Part shown: piece by piece, positions 1-8,289 of the stretch
Layout: the number at the start of each line of letters is the position of its first letter
Position numbering within the stretch: the first letter of the stretch is position 1
Origin: Polynucleobacter sp. AP-Sving-400A-A2
GTDB lineage: Bacteria > Pseudomonadota > Gammaproteobacteria > Burkholderiales > Burkholderiaceae
DNA length: 64,000 bases
Assembly: GCF_018688155.1 (NCBI RefSeq)
Contig: NZ_CP061312.1
Span: forward strand, 1,922,001 to 1,986,000
Direction of reading: 5' to 3'
The notes under the pieces: model-generated
What the model saw: only the letters and a program-made list of their open reading frames with translations
The model's database searches: none
What the model was told of the DNA's origin: nothing
Position numbers and translations under genes: made by a program

Positions 1-133
1 CTGCGGCAGCAGCCGCAGCAGCAACAGGCTTAGCCTCATCAGCAAAAGCCGGTGAAGCTACCATCACGCTAGTTGCGCCAATCGCCAAGGCCATTGCGCT
101 TCCAGCTAGGAGTCGTTTCATCCAAGTTAACAT
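1..133 (-). CDS. amtB: Ammonium transporter, N-terminal fragment (cut by window edge)
   Basis: Only the first 44 codons are in the window. They read MLTWMKRLLAGSAMALA followed by a hydrophobic stretch and an ASPAFA-type signal peptidase site, then an alanine-rich linker. Many proteobacterial AmtB proteins carry such a cleavable signal peptide before the 11-TM channel. The identification rests mainly on position: the ATG lies 13 bases downstream of glnK on the same strand, and glnK-amtB is one of the most conserved gene pairs in bacteria. AmtB conducts ammonium across the inner membrane and is blocked by GlnK. No transmembrane channel sequence is visible here, so the call is contextual. Confidence 0.75.
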   Translation of the reverse strand, partial: MLTWMKRLLAGSAMALAIGATSVMVASPAFADEAKPVAAAAAAA

Positions 134-146
134 TTTGAGCCTCTCT

Positions 147-497
<351 letters not shown>

Positions 498-510
498 TCA
501 GAGGAAAGAA

Positions 511-1359
511 TTAGAAAGTTTTTGTTAAGGAAACAATACCTGTAGAACCGCCTAAGTTTTTATTGGTAGGGGATGTGTAGTTATAAGTAGAGCCAGTTTT
601 TCCAGCATTAGTGGTTATGTAAGCAGCAGCTAAAGAAAGGCCACCACCTAAGTCTTTTGTAACACCTAATTTGTAGTCAGTATAGGAATACAAAGAGCTA
701 TTACTTACTTTTGGTGAGCCCTGAACATTTCCTGCAACATACTGATAACCAACGTGTGCATTGAGTGCTAAGCCCCAAACGCCAGTGTCATAATTCACTG
801 TCAAATCTGGATAGTAAGAGCCGGTGCTTCCAGCAAACCCGAACAATGTAGAAGCTGCATAAGAAAACTTAGCAAAACCAGTTATTGGGCCAAAGGTAAA
901 GTTCTGCGCCGCATAAATCTCTGTAGTATTTGGATTAGCTTGGGTACCTGAAATAACCAGGCCTGAAGTTGGGTAGTAGTACTGCAAAACTCCGAGGTCA
1001 GAAGCAAAGCCCTCACCAATTAGCTCCTTTTTAATACCAGCATAAAAATCCATCTCAATTGGAGCGCTTACATTTTTATTACCACCAGCACTAGCTGCAT
1101 CAGAAATCCAGCTAATTGAGCTATTCCAGTTACCAACATAGATGCCACTCTCATGAGCATAGTCAAAACCACCTTGAATAGCTGGCTTGAAATTTGACTG
1201 GCTGATACCACGGTAACGATAGTCATTTACGACAGTTACGTTTGCTGTAATTGGGCTCGCCTCTGGAGCCTCAGCTGCAGGAGCTGTCTGTGCAAATGCT
1301 GCTGTTGCGAATAAGCCAGATGCTGCTAGAGCGATGGCTGTCTTTTGAATAGTTTTCAT
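511..1359 (-). CDS. TorF-family putative outer-membrane porin (Gcw_chp)
   Basis: The 282-residue product starts at the ATG preceded by AAGGAGCAAC; a longer reading frame upstream has no ribosome site and was not used. Residues 1-23 are a Sec signal peptide ending AFA, followed by an alanine/proline-rich stretch. The mature part begins ANVTVVNDYRYRGISQS, typical of the proteobacterial Gcw_chp/TorF family, and alternates short aromatic beta strands to a C-terminal KTF, consistent with an outer-membrane beta-barrel that ends in phenylalanine. Family members often neighbour glnK-amtB, and an NtrC-like site lies upstream, suggesting induction by nitrogen limitation. The solute it passes, if any, is unknown. 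Confidence 0.85.
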   Translation of the reverse strand: MKTIQKTAIALAASGLFATAAFAQTAPAAEAPEASPITANVTVVNDYRYRGISQSNFKPAIQGGFDYAHESGIYVGNWNSSISWISDAASAGGNKNVSAPIEMDFYAGIKKELIGEGFASDLGVLQYYYPTSGLVISGTQANPNTTEIYAAQNFTFGPITGFAKFSYAASTLFGFAGSTGSYYPDLTVNYDTGVWGLALNAHVGYQYVAGNVQGSPKVSNSSLYSYTDYKLGVTKDLGGGLSLAAAYITTNAGKTGSTYNYTSPTNKNLGGSTGIVSLTKTF

Positions 1360-1472
1360 GTGTTGCTCCTTGCTGTTTGTAATGAAAAAGGGGTAGATGC
1401 TTAATTGCATGGATTGATGATGGATCTTGGGCTTCTCATGAATTGGCTGAAATTCCCCTAAATAAGGCTTAT

Positions 1473-1520
1473 GCACAATTTTGGTGCTTATATATGCCCC
1501 ATTTTCGCTCATTTTGGTGC
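1473..1520. promoter_or_regulatory. NtrC-like binding sites upstream of torF-glnK-amtB
   Basis: Positions 1473-1487 read GCACAATTTTGGTGC, which fits the NtrC consensus GCACY-N4-TGGTGC with a single mismatch. A second perfect half-site TGGTGCA begins at 1515, 33 bases away, close to three helical turns, the spacing typical of paired NtrC enhancer sites. I found no convincing sigma-54 promoter (GG-N10-GC) between these and the torF start, so the link to transcription is inferred. Confidence 0.45.
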
Positions 1521-1535
1521 ATACGCAGCCTTTTT

Positions 1536-1555
1536 AGCCGGTTTCGGCTGTTTTT
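1536..1555 (+). terminator. Terminator-like hairpin upstream of ubiK
   Basis: AGCCG-GTTT-CGGCT forms a 5-bp stem with a 4-base loop, followed by GTTTTT on the plus strand. No plus-strand gene is visible upstream, so it may end a short transcript, act in the ubiK leader, or be chance. Confidence 0.35.
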
Positions 1556-1620
1556 AGCTCAACAACTTAAAATATCCTCTGTATCTTTTTAGCAAATTCA
1601 ATAGAACGGCGGGCAGCATT

Positions 1621-1875
1621 ATGCAAAAACCAGGCGAAATCCTAGAACAAATCCAGCGTATTGCTAGCGATATGCAGAACAAGGTTGGGGAAGCTATTCG
1701 TAATTCACCAGCGCAAGAGATTGAAAAAAACGTGCGCGCCATGATGAATCAAGGTTTTCAGAAAATGGACTTGGTCACTCGCGAAGAGTTTGAGTTGCAA
1801 TCCAAGGTATTAGCAAAGACTAGAGAAAAGTTGGAAGCTCTCGAAGCTAAAGTAGCCACTCTAGAAAAGTCTTAA
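1621..1875 (+). CDS. ubiK: Ubiquinone biosynthesis accessory factor UbiK (BMFP family)
   Basis: The 84-residue protein matches the BMFP/YqiC family in length and layout: an amphipathic N-terminal half (MQKPGEILEQIQRIASDMQ) and a C-terminal coiled coil from about residue 52 to the end with regular leucine and alanine heptads (LEALEAKVATLEKS). In E. coli UbiK binds UbiJ and lipids and promotes aerobic ubiquinone synthesis; the Salmonella and Brucella homologues show membrane-fusing behaviour in vitro. The gene stands alone on the plus strand, convergent with a lipoprotein gene 24 bases downstream. In Burkholderiales the gene is commonly near glnK, as here. Confidence 0.88.
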   Translation: MQKPGEILEQIQRIASDMQNKVGEAIRNSPAQEIEKNVRAMMNQGFQKMDLVTREEFELQSKVLAKTREKLEALEAKVATLEKS

Positions 1876-1884
1876 GCAGTATTT

Positions 1885-1916
1885 AGTTTCATCTGGAAAT
1901 TATTCCGGATGAAACT
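1885..1916. other. 14-bp stem hairpin at the ubiK/lipoprotein convergent junction
   Basis: Stem 1885-1898 pairs with 1903-1916 over 14 positions with one G-T wobble, around a 4-base loop (ATTA) that contains part of the stop codon of the minus-strand lipoprotein gene. There is no T-run on either side, so it is not a classical intrinsic terminator; it may stabilise 3' ends from either side. Confidence 0.6.
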
Positions 1917-2475
1917 CATCAAAGAAGTTTGAGTACGCCTCTTCAGAGAAAAATGTTTTGGCATTCACTCGCGCTGGTGCAGTGTGCAAAACCGAGACCT
2001 GATAAATCCAAACTCCATTATCTGGCGCCATTCTGGTGATCCAACGAACCCTCATTGACTGCTCCACTCTGCCAGAAGATTGAAACTCTAAAAAATAATC
2101 TTTAGTAGCTGCGCGCTGTTTATTTGCGGTCCGATAAAGAGCATCAACACCAACAGCACTTCCCTGATTTACATTTGCGCGGCTAAATAAGTTGCCTTGT
2201 AGCTGCTCTAATAAATTAGGCGCCAAGCCAGCTTGATCTTTACTCAAACGAATCGCGCTCACCGAATAAATATCATCATCAATCTTTACCGCTTCTAAGG
2301 TTTGGGGAATTTCTTGATTTAGATATGGCAGTCTTCTCTCGATTTTTTCAGGCTTACCAGGAAAGAGAGCACTATAACCCTCTTGTGGAGACTGCACAGT
2401 CCGCCAATCTAACTTCGGACTACAAGCAGAAAGTAGAACCACAAGCGCCACAACTACACCAAACTTTTGGAGCAT
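1900..2475 (-). CDS. Hypothetical lipoprotein
   Basis: I do not recognise a family. From the ATG at 2475 the product is 191 residues: a hydrophobic signal (MLQKFGVVVALVVLLSAC) with lipobox LSAC, so Cys18 should be lipidated. The rest is a globular domain containing YSALFPGKPEKIERR and strand-rich segments, resembling small proteobacterial periplasmic domains of unknown function. The start lies four bases after the lipA stop codon, indicating translational coupling to lipA; a longer frame that runs back into lipA was rejected because the lipoprotein signal defines the start. Inner or outer membrane location is open; Ser19 does not signal inner-membrane retention. Confidence 0.75.
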   Translation of the reverse strand: MLQKFGVVVALVVLLSACSPKLDWRTVQSPQEGYSALFPGKPEKIERRLPYLNQEIPQTLEAVKIDDDIYSVSAIRLSKDQAGLAPNLLEQLQGNLFSRANVNQGSAVGVDALYRTANKQRAATKDYFLEFQSSGRVEQSMRVRWITRMAPDNGVWIYQVSVLHTAPARVNAKTFFSEEAYSNFFDEFHPE

Positions 2476-2479
2476 AGGT

Positions 2480-3496
2480 TTAGATAACGCCTGCACTGTG
2501 CGCTTGTTGGTCAGCATGATAGCTAGAGCGCACCATCGCGCCCACAGCAGCGTGTGAGAAGCCCATGGCATAGGCCTCTGCCTCAAATTGCTTAAACACA
2601 TCTGGATGGACATAACGCTGAACTGGAAGGTGATGACCTGACGGTGCTAGGTACTGACCAATCGTCAACATATCGATATTGTGCTCACGCATATCACGCA
2701 TCACCGCCAGGATCTCTTCATCCGTTTCGCCCAAGCCCACCATCAAACCACTCTTCGTTGGAATATGTGGGAAGCGCTCTTTAAAGTCTTTCAACAACTT
2801 CAACGAGTGTGCATAGTCTGCACCAGGACGGGCTTGCTTATACAAACGCGGCACAGTTTCTAGATTGTGATTCATCACATCTGGCAGGCCTTTTGGCGCG
2901 TGCTCAGAAAAAATATCCAAAGCCTTGTCCAAGCGGCCACGGAAATCCGGCACCAACACTTCAATACGTGTATTCGGGGAGAGATCGCGAGACTGAGAAA
3001 TACAGTCCACATAGTGCATCGCACCACCATCACGTAAATCGTCGCGATCTACGCTAGTAATCACCACGTAGTTTAATTTCAGGGCAGCAATCGTACGCGC
3101 TAAATTACCTGGCTCTTTTGTATCTAAGGGATCTGGCCTGCCATGACCCACGTCACAAAATGGGCAACGACGTGTACATTTATCGCCCATGACCATGAAG
3201 GTAGCCGTGCCTTTTCCAAAGCACTCACCAATATTAGGGCAACTTGCTTCTTCGCAAACTGTAACCAACTCATTTTCTCGAAGAATCTTTTTTATCTCAG
3301 AGAAGCGAGAATTTCCAGAAGCGGCTTTTACTCGAATCCAATCGGGCTTTTTAAGCACTTGCTCCAAAGGAATAATCTTGATTGGAATACGTGCAGTTTT
3401 CTCACTCGATTTCTGCTTGCGGGAGGCATCGTAATTGAGATCCTGGCGACTATTAATAGTAGCGGTGGTATCGAGTTCCGGCTTATTGGTGGTCAT
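2480..3496 (-). CDS. lipA: Lipoyl synthase
   Basis: The 338-residue radical-SAM enzyme inserts two sulfurs into octanoyl groups on lipoyl domains. The auxiliary-cluster cysteines are Cys81, Cys86 and Cys92 ([12 protein letters not shown]) and the radical-SAM cluster is Cys107, Cys111, Cys114 (CTRRCPFC). The C-terminal VRSSYHAD segment carries the conserved serine ligand of the auxiliary cluster. Length and motif spacing are normal. It starts with ATG overlapping the lipB stop by four bases, so lipB and lipA are coupled. The two together complete protein lipoylation from octanoyl-ACP for pyruvate and 2-oxoglutarate dehydrogenases and the glycine cleavage system. Confidence 0.97.
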   Translation of the reverse strand: MTTNKPELDTTATINSRQDLNYDASRKQKSSEKTARIPIKIIPLEQVLKKPDWIRVKAASGNSRFSEIKKILRENELVTVCEEASCPNIGECFGKGTATFMVMGDKCTRRCPFCDVGHGRPDPLDTKEPGNLARTIAALKLNYVVITSVDRDDLRDGGAMHYVDCISQSRDLSPNTRIEVLVPDFRGRLDKALDIFSEHAPKGLPDVMNHNLETVPRLYKQARPGADYAHSLKLLKDFKERFPHIPTKSGLMVGLGETDEEILAVMRDMREHNIDMLTIGQYLAPSGHHLPVQRYVHPDVFKQFEAEAYAMGFSHAAVGAMVRSSYHADQQAHSAGVI

Positions 3497-4137
3497 GATG
3501 AAATCAGTTGCTTTTGCAAATGCCCTAAAAGGGTTTGGCTAATAATGTCTATATTGTCCTTGATCCCAAGGGTTTGCATATCCACCGTCCTTAAGCCCTC
3601 ATACCCACATGGGTGAATACGGGCAAAAGCAGCTAAATCGGTAGCAACATTGAGGGCAAGCCCATGATAGGAGCACCCCTTGGAGACCTTGAGACCCAGT
3701 GCAGCAATCTTGGCGCCTCGGTACTCCGCCTGTATTGAACTCTCCTGCGCAATATAAATGCCAGGCGCGCCAGCATGTCTTTCTGCCCGAATACCAAAAT
3801 CTGCCAAGGTATTAATCAAAGCTTGCTCGATTCGAGAGACAAGCTCTTTTACAAAAATACCCAAACGTCTCAGATCGAGCAGCAAATACACCACGATTTG
3901 TCCAGGTCCGTGATAAGTGATCTCACCACCACGATCAACCTGCACCAATGGAATGTCATTGCTAGGGGAATGTAAGTTACTCGCATCTCCTGCTAAGCCC
4001 AAAGTAAAGACTGGGGGATGCTCAAGAATCCAAATTTCATCTGGGGTATTGCTATCTCGCTGCTGCGTAAAATCCCGCATTGCTTGATAAGTTGACTCGT
4101 AGTCAGCTAACTCTAAATGTTTTACTAAAAAATGCAT
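3493..4137 (-). CDS. lipB: Octanoyl-ACP:protein N-octanoyltransferase
   Basis: The 214-residue protein transfers octanoate from acyl carrier protein to lipoyl domains, the step before LipA. Conserved segments are [15 protein letters not shown] (70-84), the catalytic lysine in [10 protein letters not shown] (Lys143) and the catalytic cysteine in HPCGY (Cys177). Length is standard. The start is ATG nine bases after the DUF493 gene, so the order DUF493-lipB-lipA-lipoprotein reads as one operon; this ybeD-lipB-lipA order is also that of many gammaproteobacteria. Confidence 0.96.
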   Translation of the reverse strand: MHFLVKHLELADYESTYQAMRDFTQQRDSNTPDEIWILEHPPVFTLGLAGDASNLHSPSNDIPLVQVDRGGEITYHGPGQIVVYLLLDLRRLGIFVKELVSRIEQALINTLADFGIRAERHAGAPGIYIAQESSIQAEYRGAKIAALGLKVSKGCSYHGLALNVATDLAAFARIHPCGYEGLRTVDMQTLGIKDNIDIISQTLLGHLQKQLISS

Positions 4138-4146
4138 GCCGATAAT

Positions 4147-4416
4147 TTAGAGGACAACACTAACCAAAGGATGCGTAGATAAAGTGCGATACAACTCATC
4201 TAACTGCTCTCGGCTAGTAGCAGTGATTGGCAACGTAATACCTAAATAATTTCCATCCTTGGAAGGTCGCTGCTCAACCTTGCTCTCATCAAAGGTAGGA
4301 TCAAATTGACGGGCAATGTGTAAGATTGCAGGTAGGTATTCGGGGCTGGCTTTACCCATTACCTTGATCGGAAACTCTGATGGGTATTCAATGAGGGATT
4401 TTTTATCTTCAGTCAT
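4147..4416 (-). CDS. DUF493 (YbeD-like) small protein
   Basis: The 89-residue protein matches the DUF493/YbeD family, a ferredoxin-like alpha-beta fold resembling ACT regulatory domains. Recognisable family segments are IEYPSEFPIKVMG near the N terminus and LYRTLSTHPLVSVVL at the C terminus. Function is not established, though the association with lipB is widely conserved; a regulatory role in lipoate metabolism has been suggested from context and fold. It begins the lip operon here. Confidence 0.9.
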   Translation of the reverse strand: MTEDKKSLIEYPSEFPIKVMGKASPEYLPAILHIARQFDPTFDESKVEQRPSKDGNYLGITLPITATSREQLDELYRTLSTHPLVSVVL

Positions 4417-4447
4417 ATGCTTTTATCTTTTAACTTTTCTGCTTACG

Positions 4448-5164
4448 TTATTGATTGCGGTGATCAGGCATACCCAACCAGGCGCTAGTAATGATGTTGC
4501 GTATGCAATGCAAGCGTCGATGGAAAAAATGATCAGCGCCCGGCACTACTTGTACCGTTAACTCTTGTGGACGCGCCCAATCAAAGACATCGATCAAAGG
4601 AATGGTTTCGTCCACTTCGCCATGAATCAAAATCGTATCAGCAGGCACAGGCGCTAAGACCCATTTACCAGCAGCACTACCCACCATGACGAGTCGTTCA
4701 GCTGGGCGCCCCAGCTCTGCCAAGCGCTGTACCAAATGAGTGCCAACAAAACTACCAAATGAAAAGCCAGAAACCATTAAAGGCAAAGTATTGGCAGTCT
4801 GTACCCATGCCTGTTGCGCAGTCGCCTCAAATTGACTCCAACTAGAAGGAGTGCGCATCCAATCAGTGACGTGTAGTAGGTCTTCCATCTCGCCAACACC
4901 GTCATCATGTACCCCGGCAGTAGCTCCTACTCCGCGAAAATTAGGACGCACACTAAGATAACCCAATTGATTAAAAGCACGTGCCATGGTTTGCGCAACC
5001 TTGTTATCCATCGTTCCGCCCATCAGTGGGTGTGGATGTGCAACTAAAGCCAAACCTCTCACTAAAAAAGCAGGATTATTTTTTAATTCATCTGGTAGAT
5101 CAATCGACATTTCGATTTGACCCACAACACCATCTATATGAATTATTTTGGTACGGCTATTCAT
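4448..5164 (-). CDS. Alpha/beta hydrolase (dienelactone-hydrolase-like)
   Basis: The 238-residue protein has a complete alpha/beta-hydrolase core: oxyanion segment HPHPLMGG (43-50), nucleophile elbow GFSFGS with Ser135, an acidic residue at Asp185 in GEVDET and the base His212 in GADHFF. These small YcfP/YtfL-like hydrolases are common next to the thioredoxin-like ferredoxin gene in Burkholderiales, and that gene is 22 bases upstream here. The substrate cannot be read from sequence; esterase or peptidase activity is equally possible. Confidence 0.85.
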   Translation of the reverse strand: MNSRTKIIHIDGVVGQIEMSIDLPDELKNNPAFLVRGLALVAHPHPLMGGTMDNKVAQTMARAFNQLGYLSVRPNFRGVGATAGVHDDGVGEMEDLLHVTDWMRTPSSWSQFEATAQQAWVQTANTLPLMVSGFSFGSFVGTHLVQRLAELGRPAERLVMVGSAAGKWVLAPVPADTILIHGEVDETIPLIDVFDWARPQELTVQVVPGADHFFHRRLHCIRNIITSAWLGMPDHRNQ

Positions 5165-5186
5165 GAAAGAACTTTCTGAAATCTTT

Positions 5187-5495
5187 TCAAACTAACTGCA
5201 GACGCTCTACTGGGCGTCCTTGTATTAAGTGCGACTGGATGATTTCTTCGATATCTTCCGTATCGATAAAGGTATACCAAATACCCTCTGGATAAATCAC
5301 CGCCACCGGGCCATCAGCACAACGATCCAAACATCCTGCTTTATTAATGCGGATGTTTCCTGGGCCAGATAGGCCCAACTCTTTGACACGCTTTTTTGCG
5401 TAATCAAAAAGAGCAAAAGCATTATGGCGATCACAACAATCTTCGCCGTTACTGCGCTGGTTTAGGCAGAAAAAAACATGGTGTTTAAAACTCAT
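5187..5495 (-). CDS. Thioredoxin-like [2Fe-2S] ferredoxin
   Basis: The 102-residue protein has the cysteine pattern of the thioredoxin-like ferredoxins: Cys10, Cys20 or Cys21, Cys55 and Cys59 (the last two in AGCLDRCADGP). The N-terminal HHVFFCLNQR stretch is typical of the single-domain NuoE-related (2Fe-2S) proteins. It should be a cytoplasmic electron carrier, but the partner is unknown. It lies 12 bases after the VanZ gene and before the hydrolase gene, in an apparently co-transcribed set. Confidence 0.9.
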   Translation of the reverse strand: MSFKHHVFFCLNQRSNGEDCCDRHNAFALFDYAKKRVKELGLSGPGNIRINKAGCLDRCADGPVAVIYPEGIWYTFIDTEDIEEIIQSHLIQGRPVERLQLV

Positions 5496-5507
5496 ATGTC
5501 ATCTCAA

Positions 5508-6602
5508 TTAAGGTTTTAAATTAAAGGTGGCTCTATTTCGGAGTACCCAAAATAATGCTAATGGCAACCATACTACTGAAACCCATTGCATTAATTCATT
5601 AAAGTGTAATAGCCGACCTTGGTACCAATGTCGTAATGTCAGAATGAAATAGGGATTGTCTGGTAGAAGATTAATTACCAAGGTGGCAGTAACTAAACAA
5701 GCGATTGCAAGCCAAGCTTTACTAGTTACAGAAAACTGGAGAGCCCATCTTAGCAATAGGCTGCCTAGCACCATGCCCCAAATAGCTCCTGCGGTGAGCC
5801 ACAATAAACCAAGCTCCGCTCCGAACTGCAGCGCAGTAAAGGCAATTTTCACTACAACAGTGAAGCAAAGCAGGCTATTTAGGATTTTCCACTGGGGCGC
5901 TTTTGCGCGCATTCCCAAGGATAGTAAGAGTCCAGCACCGAGCCAACAGACTGCCGTAATAATGGATTCCTGGATGACATGATTGACCACCATAGTGCCC
6001 CAGTCGACGGAAGCAAAAATGGCATGCCCCCATACCCCCGTTCCCAACCAAGAGCTCTGGGGATAGATCTGAGCCCAGGGAAAAAGTAAAAATAAGGCGC
6101 AAGCAGCCCAGTTCACACCAAACCATTGGTCAAAGCGACGACGTATTACGCTCCCAGAGAGCCACTGGGGACCTAATGGAATAGCTAACAAGCCACCCAT
6201 CAAACCGCCCAATACATTGGCCCACCAATCCATTTGACTCGGAATACGAGTGGGCAACCAAGTTTGTAGAGACTCCACACTAAAAGCCAATCCCGCACTA
6301 AAGCTCAAGGCAACGCTTAAGGCAACAAAATTGCGCCAACGCGGGTAACAGGCAAAGACCAGCAGAAACCCCAAGGGAATATAGGCCAAGACATTGACCG
6401 ACATATCAAAGAGCGTAATAAAGCGGGGTAAAGGTGCATCCAACCATGCCCATGGGGCGATCCCATTGGAAAAGTTGAAATCAAAGGGATTCAGGCTGAC
6501 ATAGATAATTAAAAGCGCATAGCTCAAACTAATAGCCCTAGCCAAAGGCATCGCCTGGAGAGGCCAAACAAACTTGCGAGGACGCTGATCTTCTTGATGC
6601 AT
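5508..6602 (-). CDS. VanZ-family integral membrane protein
   Basis: The 364-residue protein is almost wholly hydrophobic with about nine to ten predicted membrane segments. The N-terminal third carries the VanZ-like pattern (YVSLNPFDF, DMSVNVLAYIPLGFLLVF, and a segment with acidic and tryptophan residues at ESLQTWLPTR). The rest is additional membrane sequence, making the protein about twice the length of minimal VanZ proteins. VanZ proteins confer low-level teicoplanin resistance in enterococci, but the proteobacterial members have no known role. It is divergent from birA with a 46-base gap. Confidence 0.85.
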   Translation of the reverse strand: MHQEDQRPRKFVWPLQAMPLARAISLSYALLIIYVSLNPFDFNFSNGIAPWAWLDAPLPRFITLFDMSVNVLAYIPLGFLLVFACYPRWRNFVALSVALSFSAGLAFSVESLQTWLPTRIPSQMDWWANVLGGLMGGLLAIPLGPQWLSGSVIRRRFDQWFGVNWAACALFLLFPWAQIYPQSSWLGTGVWGHAIFASVDWGTMVVNHVIQESIITAVCWLGAGLLLSLGMRAKAPQWKILNSLLCFTVVVKIAFTALQFGAELGLLWLTAGAIWGMVLGSLLLRWALQFSVTSKAWLAIACLVTATLVINLLPDNPYFILTLRHWYQGRLLHFNELMQWVSVVWLPLALFWVLRNRATFNLKP

Positions 6603-6648
6603 TCCCTTATTCTAGGTCAGCCGGCCTAGATCTTTCTACAATAGAAAA

Positions 6649-7458
6649 ATGAGCCCGAATTGCATTCTCGAACGCGTTGCAAGCACCAAGTCAACTAATG
6701 ATGATTTATTGGCTCGTTGGCGTGCCGGTGAATTAATTGATCCTGTTGCTCGTATCGCCCATGATCAGACCTCTGGCAAGGGGAGGGCTGGCAGAGTTTG
6801 GCTTTCTAATCCTGGAGATACGCTATGCTTTTCCTTAGCCTACCCATTCGATAAACGCCCCCATGAACTGAGCGGACTTAGTCTAGTTATTGGACTAGCA
6901 GTTATTGCTGGTATTGCTGGTATTGCTGGAGCTATGCAGATCAATGAAACCACTCTTCATCAGCAAGGTCTTAGACTGAAGTGGCCTAACGATTTACTAC
7001 TGAACAATGCCAAACTTGGTGGCATCCTGATTGAAGGAGGGCAAAGCAACCCAAGCTCACCCACCTGGATGGTGATCGGCCTGGGCCTGAACTTACGTAA
7101 TGCAGAAGTCATTTCACAAAACTTAGAAAATCAAACCCCTTTTACTGCTGCCGCTTTGGATCAACTGCTGCCTCATCACACACTGATTCCCGATACGGAT
7201 TTTATTTGGCTCAAGCTGATTGAATCATTCGAAAGTCATTTAACCCAATTTAAAGAGCATGGGTTTAGCCACTTTAAAGACTCCTGGTTGCACTGGGATG
7301 CCTTTAACGGTCAGTCTATTTGCATCTCAGGCGCGGGCAAAGAGCCCGTCACTGGAGTCTCTTCCGGAGTGGATGACTCTGGCGCCCTTATTCTTCACCA
7401 GCATGACAAATCTATCGTCATTCATGCAGGCGATGTTTCTTTGCGAGTTCCATCATGA
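6649..7458 (+). CDS. birA: Biotin--[acetyl-CoA-carboxylase] ligase
   Basis: The 269-residue enzyme activates biotin with ATP and attaches it to the AccB carrier protein. The biotinoyl-AMP loop GKGRAGR (43-49), KWPNDLLL and GGILIEG motifs are present, followed by the C-terminal SH3-like domain. The N-terminal DNA-binding domain of E. coli BirA is absent, so this is a class I ligase that cannot repress transcription directly. A perfect triple tandem repeat of 9 bases encodes the AGIAGIAG stretch near residue 88. It overlaps coaX by four bases (ATGA), the usual Burkholderiales order. Confidence 0.95.
   Translation: MSPNCILERVASTKSTNDDLLARWRAGELIDPVARIAHDQTSGKGRAGRVWLSNPGDTLCFSLAYPFDKRPHELSGLSLVIGLAVIAGIAGIAGAMQINETTLHQQGLRLKWPNDLLLNNAKLGGILIEGGQSNPSSPTWMVIGLGLNLRNAEVISQNLENQTPFTAAALDQLLPHHTLIPDTDFIWLKLIESFESHLTQFKEHGFSHFKDSWLHWDAFNGQSICISGAGKEPVTGVSSGVDDSGALILHQHDKSIVIHAGDVSLRVPS
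6903..6929 (+). repeat. Triple 9-bp tandem repeat within birA
   Basis: The unit TATTGCTGG occurs three times without mismatch, adding an in-frame Ile-Ala-Gly repeat. Change in copy number would keep the frame. Confidence 0.9.
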
Positions 7459-8288
7459 GTCTGTATTTGGTATTTGATCTTGGCAACACCCGGCTCAAGT
7501 GGGCTGCGGTCGAGTCTACACAAAACATTGCAGACCGCAATAAAAAACTGTGGGCATACTCCGGGTCGATCAGTACCAAATCTTTTCAGTCAGCCGAACT
7601 ACGCGCTGAGCTGTCTGACTATATTTCTAAAACCTTGCCTAAGCCAGATGCTATTGCCTTTTGCTGCGTAGCAGGCGATGCTGCGATTGAAAATCTACGC
7701 AGTCTCTTTCCGCAATGGCAAGATCTTGAGTGGCAGCAATTCACAGGCAGCAGTCCTTACCAAGGTTTACGAACACTCTATCAAGACCCCAGCAAATTGG
7801 GCGCAGATCGATGGGCCGCACTGATTGGCGCAAGAGCTCTCTCTAGCGCCAATACTTTGGTGATCAACGCTGGGACAGCCACTACCATTGACTTGCTGGG
7901 TGGCAATGGCCTCCATTATGGTGGCTGGATCCTGCCAGGCTTAAGTCTGATGCAAGAAAGCCTGCAACAAAATACAGCCCAACTTCCATTAGTAATTCGC
8001 GCCAACAAATCTGAAACTCAAGCCAGCTTTGGTAGCACTACTGATGAGGCGATTACAGGCGGTTGTGATGCGGCGCAAATGGGGGCAATCCTGCGTGCAG
8101 CTTACCTAGCTAAAGGGATGAATCATCCAGTTGAGCGAATTTGGCTTGATGGGGGCAATGCCAAAATTTTGGCAAATGAAATTAAACAATTTCCAGAGTT
8201 GGCAGTGCTGCCAGTGGAGCCGATTGAAGGTTTAGTACTACGTGGGCTTTGGGCTTGGCTCTTACAAAACTTGAAAGCTGCTAAGTAA
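7455..8288 (+). CDS. coaX: Type III pantothenate kinase
   Basis: The 277-residue protein phosphorylates pantothenate, the first step of CoA synthesis. The ASKHA-fold motifs are clear: phosphate-1 FDLGNTRLKW (8-17), GADRWAALIGA in the middle, and INAGTATTIDLL for the pantothenate/phosphate-2 region. Type III enzymes replace CoaA in most betaproteobacteria and need a monovalent cation. The start overlaps the birA stop. The 3' end meets the convergent heptose adenylyltransferase gene with one base between, and I see no terminator. Confidence 0.95.
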   Translation: MSLYLVFDLGNTRLKWAAVESTQNIADRNKKLWAYSGSISTKSFQSAELRAELSDYISKTLPKPDAIAFCCVAGDAAIENLRSLFPQWQDLEWQQFTGSSPYQGLRTLYQDPSKLGADRWAALIGARALSSANTLVINAGTATTIDLLGGNGLHYGGWILPGLSLMQESLQQNTAQLPLVIRANKSETQASFGSTTDEAITGGCDAAQMGAILRAAYLAKGMNHPVERIWLDGGNAKILANEIKQFPELAVLPVEPIEGLVLRGLWAWLLQNLKAAK

Positions 8289-8289
8289 G

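Noticed and set aside
1361..1470. Sigma-54 promoter between the NtrC-like sites and torF
   Set aside because: No GG and GC pair with the required 12-base offset was found; the nearest (GGGGAATTTCAGC) is one base short and otherwise poor.
1360..1512. N-terminal extension of the TorF-like protein by 51 codons
   Set aside because: The extension precedes a complete signal peptide and strong ribosome site, so the first ATG is in the leader.
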